The notes under the pieces: generated by a model
The model's database searches: none
What the model was told of the DNA's origin: nothing
What the model saw: the letters and a program-made list of their open reading frames with translations, nothing else
Assembly (NCBI GenBank): GCA_003695215.1
Contig: RFIM01000274.1
Location: 1-5,559, forward strand
Length of the DNA stretch: 5,559 nucleotides
Reading direction: 5' to 3'
DNA from: Chloroflexota bacterium
Lineage (GTDB): Bacteria; Chloroflexota; Anaerolineae; Aggregatilineales; UBA2796
Shown here: positions 1 through 3,273 of the stretch, piece by piece
How positions within the stretch are numbered: the first letter of the stretch is position 1
Layout of the letters: each line of letters starts with the position of its first letter
Translations under genes and position numbers: made by a program

Positions 1-1245
1 AGTATCAGGCGTGAAGATGCTGATCTTCATCCACGGCTCGCGTACCTCTTCAATGGCGCTCTCATCAGGCATCTGCGATGGGCTATCCACAAGGCGCACC
101 TCGCCATTGCGCAGCTTGACTTCATACTCCACGCTCGGCGCCGTCATCAGGATATCCAGCCCGTATTCGCGCTCCAACCGCTCTTGCACAATATCCATGT
201 GGAACAAGCCCAGAAAGCCGACGCGAAAGCCGAAGTTCAGCGCCTGCGAATTCTCAGGCTCAAAGACGAGCGAAGCGTCGTTCAATTGCAGCTTCTCCAG
301 CGCGTCGCGCAGCGCAGGATAATCCTCAGCTTCCACAGGATACACGCCCGCGAAAACCATCGGCTTGACGCGCCGATAGCCTGGCAATGGCTCTGCAGCG
401 CCGTTGATCTTCGTAGTGATCGTGTCGCCGACGCGGCATTCTTGCACCGTCTTCAAGCCTGTGGCAATGTAGCCGACCTCGCCCGCTTCCAGGCGATCCA
501 CCTCGCGCATAGTTGGCGCAAAGACGCCGATCTCGACAGGCTCGTAGTCAATGCCTGTGGACATCATGCGCAGCGCCGTGCGCTTATCCAAGCCGCCATT
601 GACGATCCTGACGTAGGCGATCACGCCTTTATAGCTATCATAATGGCTATCGAAGATCAGCGCCTGCAGCGGCGCGGCGCGGTCGCCTTTTGGCGACGGC
701 ACGCGCTGAATCACAGACTCGAGCACAGCCTGCACGTTGTAGCCCGTCTTGGCGCTAACCTTGATTATCTGGTCAGCAGGGACGCCCAGCAAGTCCTCAA
801 GGTCTCTGGCAACTTCATCTGGGCGCGCTGCGGGCAAATCAATTTTGTTGATGACAGGGATGATCTCAAGATCGTTCTCTAAGGCCAGGTAGAGATTGGC
901 GAGCGTTTGCGCCTCAATGCCCTGGCTGGCATCCACCACCAAAAGCGCGCCTTCGCAGGCTTGCAGGGCGCGGCTGACTTCATAGGCGAAGTCTACGTGG
1001 CCAGGCGTATCGATCAGATTGATCTCATAGGTCTCGCCATCAAGGGCGGTATAGTGCATGCGCACGGCAGAGGCTTTGATGGTCACGCCGCGTTCGCGCT
1101 CTAGGTCCATGCTATCCAGCACTTGCTCCTGCATCTCACGCTCGCTGATCGTGCCTGTGAGCTGCAAGAGCCGATCGGCCAACGTGCTTTTACCGTGATC
1201 GATATGCGCAATAATGCAGAAATTCCGAATCTTGGCTAGTTCCAT
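1..1245 (-). CDS. lepA: Elongation factor 4 (LepA), translational GTPase, N-terminal 415 residues
   Basis: LepA/EF4 is a ribosome-associated GTPase linked to back-translocation, ribosome assembly and translation under stress; it acts in the cytoplasm and at the membrane. The reverse strand reads without a stop from ATG at 1245-1243 to base 1, 415 codons of a protein that is usually about 600 residues, so the C-terminal third lies outside the window. GTPase motifs are intact: G1 AHIDHGKST (residues 13-21), switch I RGVTIKA (52-58), G3 DTPGH (79-83), G4 NKID (133-136) and a G5 SAK shortly after. Domain II and the EF-G-like domain III follow, with the LepA-typical stretches GFRVGFLGLFHMDIVQERLE and VDSPSQMP, the latter close to the window edge. 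The closeness to LepA rather than EF-G, TypA or BipA is clear from these and from DSMDLERERG. The ATG start matches the usual MxxIRNFxIIAHIDHGKST N-terminus; only a weak AGAGGA lies about 13 nt upstream as ribosome site. It is transcribed divergently from the transporter operon and is probably functionally unrelated to it. Confidence 0.97.
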   Translation of the reverse strand, partial: MELAKIRNFCIIAHIDHGKSTLADRLLQLTGTISEREMQEQVLDSMDLERERGVTIKASAVRMHYTALDGETYEINLIDTPGHVDFAYEVSRALQACEGALLVVDASQGIEAQTLANLYLALENDLEIIPVINKIDLPAARPDEVARDLEDLLGVPADQIIKVSAKTGYNVQAVLESVIQRVPSPKGDRAAPLQALIFDSHYDSYKGVIAYVRIVNGGLDKRTALRMMSTGIDYEPVEIGVFAPTMREVDRLEAGEVGYIATGLKTVQECRVGDTITTKINGAAEPLPGYRRVKPMVFAGVYPVEAEDYPALRDALEKLQLNDASLVFEPENSQALNFGFRVGFLGLFHMDIVQERLEREYGLDILMTAPSVEYEVKLRNGEVRLVDSPSQMPDESAIEEVREPWMKISIFTPDT

Positions 1246-1263
1246 CGCAACTTCAAGTCCTCT

Positions 1264-1283
1264 AGCGCAGCTGAAGCTGCGCT
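1264..1283 (-). repeat. Perfect 8-bp inverted repeat (hairpin) in presumed lepA leader
   Basis: AGCGCAGC (1264-1271) and GCTGCGCT (1276-1283) are exact reverse complements separated by 4 nt, giving a GC-rich stem with a TTCA loop in the lepA-sense RNA. It ends 18 nt before the lepA start codon. No T-run follows on either strand, so it is not a standard intrinsic terminator. A leader structure near the ribosome site or a protein-binding palindrome are the alternatives. Confidence 0.6.
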
Positions 1284-1339
1284 GCTTTACAATAGGCGAG
1301 ATGAGCTGAAAGGCGCGGCTTGCGCTAAGCGCTTCGGTA

Positions 1340-1368
1340 AGTCTAGCAGATTTGGCGCTTCAATCCAA
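1340..1368 (-). promoter_or_regulatory. Candidate lepA promoter (TTGGAT-N17-TAGACT)
   Basis: On the minus strand TTGGAT (1368-1363) is followed after 17 nt by TAGACT (1345-1340), which is preceded by TGC, an extended -10 TGn element. Matches to the sigma-70 consensus are 3/6 and 4/6. It would start transcription near 1333, leaving a leader of roughly 88 nt before the lepA ATG. A second, weaker -10-like box (TATTGT, 1294-1289) has no convincing -35 partner. Inferred by eye only. Confidence 0.35.
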
Positions 1369-1375
1369 GATGTCC

Positions 1376-1446
1376 TGCCTTTGAGGCAAGCATCTAGTGC
1401 CTTCTGCGCTTCCTGGGCATGCCTTCACTTCGCCTGATGAGGCAAG
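1376..1446. repeat. Repeated TGAGGCAAG element with inverted halves plus GGCATGCC palindrome
   Basis: TGAGGCAAG occurs at 1382-1390 and again at 1438-1446, exactly 56 bp apart. Each copy forms a short inverted repeat with a GCCT just upstream (1377-1380 and 1432-1435), so the two sites have the layouts GCCT-N3-AGGC and GCCT-N4-AGGC. A perfect GGCATGCC palindrome lies between them at 1416-1423. The second site ends 16 bp before the -35 box of the regulator promoter. This is a plausible operator region for the neighbouring HTH protein, but short repeats like these arise by chance and no binding evidence exists. Confidence 0.3.
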
Positions 1447-1462
1447 GGTCAGTGTGAGCCTG

Positions 1463-1491
1463 TTGCGGCCTAGCGCATTTTGACCTATAAT
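1463..1491 (+). promoter_or_regulatory. Promoter of the regulator-transporter operon (TTGCGG-N17-TATAAT)
   Basis: A perfect -10 hexamer TATAAT (1486-1491) is preceded by exactly 17 bp and TTGCGG (1463-1468; 3/6 match to TTGACA). Initiation is expected near 1498, giving a leader of about 36 nt to the ATG at 1534. Nothing between here and the window end looks like an intrinsic terminator, so it probably drives all three plus-strand genes. Confidence 0.65.
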
Positions 1492-1518
1492 GCGGCGCAT
1501 ATTGGCAAGCCATCAGCC

Positions 1519-1528
1519 GAAGGCGAGG
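1519..1528 (+). promoter_or_regulatory. Ribosome binding site of the HTH regulator
   Basis: GAAGGCGAGG lies just upstream of ATG 1534 (5 nt from GAGG, 10 nt from AAGG). With the TATAAT box at 1486-1491 it fixes the start at 1534 rather than at the in-frame TTG at 1480, which is upstream of the predicted transcription start. Confidence 0.6.
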
Positions 1529-1533
1529 TTCGT

Positions 1534-2280
1534 ATGGATTTTTCAGAGATCAGCGCCCGCTTCCGCAAAAAACGCGAGGAAAGTGCGCCGCCACCTGCTG
1601 AGCGTAACTTCGCTGAGATTCACGCCTTGCGTGCGCGTGTGCTAGGCGTGTTGCTGCGCGATGCGCGCCTCGCCAACAACTTGAGCGCCGCTGAGCTGGC
1701 TAGCGCGCTCGGCGAATCAGAGGCGACTATCTTGGCGTGGGAGCTCGGCGCGCAATCGCCTAGCCTGCCGCAGCTGGAACTGATCGCCTACCGCCTGAAC
1801 TTGCCGATCAGCCATTTCTTCGGCACACAAATGCTGGAGCGCAAACAGCAGCGTGAACTGACCACACCACCGCATGAGTATACGCTCTTGCGGCAACGCG
1901 TCATCGGCATCCGCCTGACTTTAGCGCGCCGCGAAGCGCGCCTGAGCCTAGAAGAGCTGGCTAAAGCCAGCGGCACAGATGCTGAGACGCTCAGCGCCTA
2001 TGAATTTGGCCAATTGCCCGTGCCCTTCCCGCAGCTCGCTTCGCTCGCCATGGCGCTGCGCAAATCGCCCAGCTACTTCTTGGAAGACGTCGGGCAGTTA
2101 GGCGAGTGGCTCGCACTGCAGGAGATGTACGATCGTTTTTGTGAATTGCCCGAAGAGATTCGCGCTTTCGTCGCGCAACCGAACAGCTTGCCATACCTTG
2201 AGATCGCGCTGCGGTTGAGTCAACTGCCGCTCAATGAGCTGCGCGCCGTGGGCGAAAAAATTCTCGATATTACGCTTTAG
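1534..2280 (+). CDS. Transcriptional regulator with two tandem XRE-family HTH domains
   Basis: A 248-residue cytoplasmic protein, probably the DNA-binding regulator of the downstream transporter genes. After a charged N-terminal stretch (FRKKREES, residues 10-17) come two homologous HTH_3/Cro-C1 type domains at about 33-97 and 120-184. They align over their length: LSAAELASALGESEATILAWELG in the first matches LSLEELAKASGTDAETLSAYEFG in the second, and both end with a family-typical PxSxFF/PSYFLE motif. This is an internal duplication, giving one chain two DNA-reading heads. The tail (about 188-248, with ELPEEIRAFV and a helical LRLSQLPLNELRAVGEKILD) may dimerise or sense a ligand; no known sensor domain was recognised. 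An in-frame TTG at 1480 would add 18 residues but lies upstream of the TATAAT -10 box, so ATG 1534 with its purine-rich ribosome site is preferred. The permease begins 16 nt after the stop, pointing to co-transcription and likely autoregulation. The regulated signal is unknown. Confidence 0.88.
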   Translation: MDFSEISARFRKKREESAPPPAERNFAEIHALRARVLGVLLRDARLANNLSAAELASALGESEATILAWELGAQSPSLPQLELIAYRLNLPISHFFGTQMLERKQQRELTTPPHEYTLLRQRVIGIRLTLARREARLSLEELAKASGTDAETLSAYEFGQLPVPFPQLASLAMALRKSPSYFLEDVGQLGEWLALQEMYDRFCELPEEIRAFVAQPNSLPYLEIALRLSQLPLNELRAVGEKILDITL

Positions 2281-2284
2281 TTTT

Positions 2285-2293
2285 AAGGGCGAG
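2285..2293 (+). promoter_or_regulatory. Ribosome binding site fixing the GTG start of the permease
   Basis: AAGGGCGAG sits immediately after the regulator stop codon, with 7 nt between AAGGG and GTG 2297. It supports this GTG over the upstream in-frame ATG at 2234, which lies inside the regulator gene and would add a 21-residue tail (KKFSILRFSFKGEF) unlike the family's N-terminus. Confidence 0.6.
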
Positions 2294-2296
2294 TTT

Positions 2297-3268
2297 GTGA
2301 CACCAGAGATCACACTAGGCACATTCATCAGTGTGGCGGCCATCAACGCCGCTATCCGCGGCGCTGTGCCAATCATCCTGGGCGCCATGAGCGGCATCGT
2401 CAGCGAGCGATCGGGCATCGTCAACATCGCCATTGAAGGCATGATGCTCTTCGGCGCCTATGCCGCTTTTTACGCCAATGTCGCGCTCAGCCGCCCTGGC
2501 GTGGCGCCATTTTTGCAGGAACAGCCAATCCGACTGGGCTTGGCTATCGCTGCGGCGGCGCTGATCGGCATCGCCTTGGCGATGCTACATGCCATCCTCT
2601 CGATCCGCTTCAAGGTCGATCAGATCATCAGCGGCACGGTCATCAACATCTTCGCGCTCGGCATGACGGGCTATCTCTACGAAGGCGGGCAGAATGTGAT
2701 CGATCGCTTGCCGCCTGTCATCCGCAATCCCTTCGCCACAGAGCAGAATTTTCTCGCCGATCTGGGCGCGATCATCTTCGATAAAGGCCTCCTGACCTAC
2801 ACAGCTTTCCTGCTCGTGCCGATTCTTGGCTTCCTGCTCTTCCGAACCACATGGGGCTTGCGCACGCGCTCTGTAGGCGAGAATCCGCGCGCAGCCGATA
2901 CGCTCGGCGTGAACGTCTATCGCCTGCAATTCACCAACTTGGCGATCAGCGGCGTGCTGGCAGGCTTGGCAGGTGCTGTGTTGGTGCTGGAAGGCGTCTC
3001 CTTCGAGCGCGGCATGAGCAACGGGCGCGGTTTCATCGCGCTAGCTGTGATGATCTTCGGCGCCTGGCGGCCTTCCCGCGTGATGTTCGGCGCGCTGCTC
3101 TTCGGCTATGCCACAGCCTTGCAGAGCCAACTGCAGTTCGCGGGCATCCAGATTCCGCACCAATTCGTAGCCATGTTGCCCTACGTCCTGACTCTGATCG
3201 TCCTGGCAGGCTTCATGGGCAGAGCGCGCCCACCGGCGCATATCGGCAAAGCCTATGAGACGGAGTGA
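2297..3268 (+). CDS. ABC importer permease, YufQ/NupQ-like (nucleoside/BMP-type transporter)
   Basis: An inner-membrane permease of 323 residues belonging to the BPD_transp_2 (branched-chain amino acid/sugar/nucleoside) family. It should form half of the channel of an importer that takes up a nucleoside or similar solute delivered by a BMP-type lipoprotein. Family hallmarks visible: SERSGIVNIAIEGMML (36-51), SIRFKVDQIISGTVIN (102-117), the cytoplasmic coupling loop VGENPRAADTLGVNVYR (193-209) that contacts the ATPase, and MSNGRGFIALAVMIFG (240-255). About eight hydrophobic stretches appear, near 10-34, 41-60, 80-101, 110-128, 165-182, 213-231, 246-275 and 290-308. Length is normal for YufQ-type proteins (about 310-320). 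The start is GTG 2297. The gene ends 5 nt before the ATPase and its last codons carry that gene's GGAG ribosome site. In Bacillus and many others the order is receptor, ATPase, YufP, YufQ; here the YufQ-like gene comes first, and its YufP-like partner is not seen. Substrate is inferred from family only. Confidence 0.93.
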   Translation: MTPEITLGTFISVAAINAAIRGAVPIILGAMSGIVSERSGIVNIAIEGMMLFGAYAAFYANVALSRPGVAPFLQEQPIRLGLAIAAAALIGIALAMLHAILSIRFKVDQIISGTVINIFALGMTGYLYEGGQNVIDRLPPVIRNPFATEQNFLADLGAIIFDKGLLTYTAFLLVPILGFLLFRTTWGLRTRSVGENPRAADTLGVNVYRLQFTNLAISGVLAGLAGAVLVLEGVSFERGMSNGRGFIALAVMIFGAWRPSRVMFGALLFGYATALQSQLQFAGIQIPHQFVAMLPYVLTLIVLAGFMGRARPPAHIGKAYETE

Positions 3269-3273
3269 CCGGC

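Noticed and set aside
184..882. Long plus-strand frame of 232 codons, and others at 11-322 and 907-1104
   Set aside because: They lie antisense to lepA, whose reverse-strand reading is an excellent family match; they are shadows of its codon bias.
1289..1294. TATTGT as lepA -10 box
   Set aside because: No acceptable -35 at 16-18 bp; the TTGGAT/TAGACT pair further upstream is better.
1261..1300. Hairpin 1264-1283 as an intrinsic terminator
   Set aside because: No T-rich tract follows on either strand, and both flanking genes are transcribed away from it.
2234..2296. Upstream ATG start for the permease overlapping the regulator
   Set aside because: The added residues do not resemble the family's N-terminus, and a good ribosome site precedes GTG 2297.
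2851..3258. Plus-strand frame of 135 codons overlapping the permease
   Set aside because: Arg/Ala-rich out-of-frame shadow with no ribosome site; the permease frame carries all family motifs.
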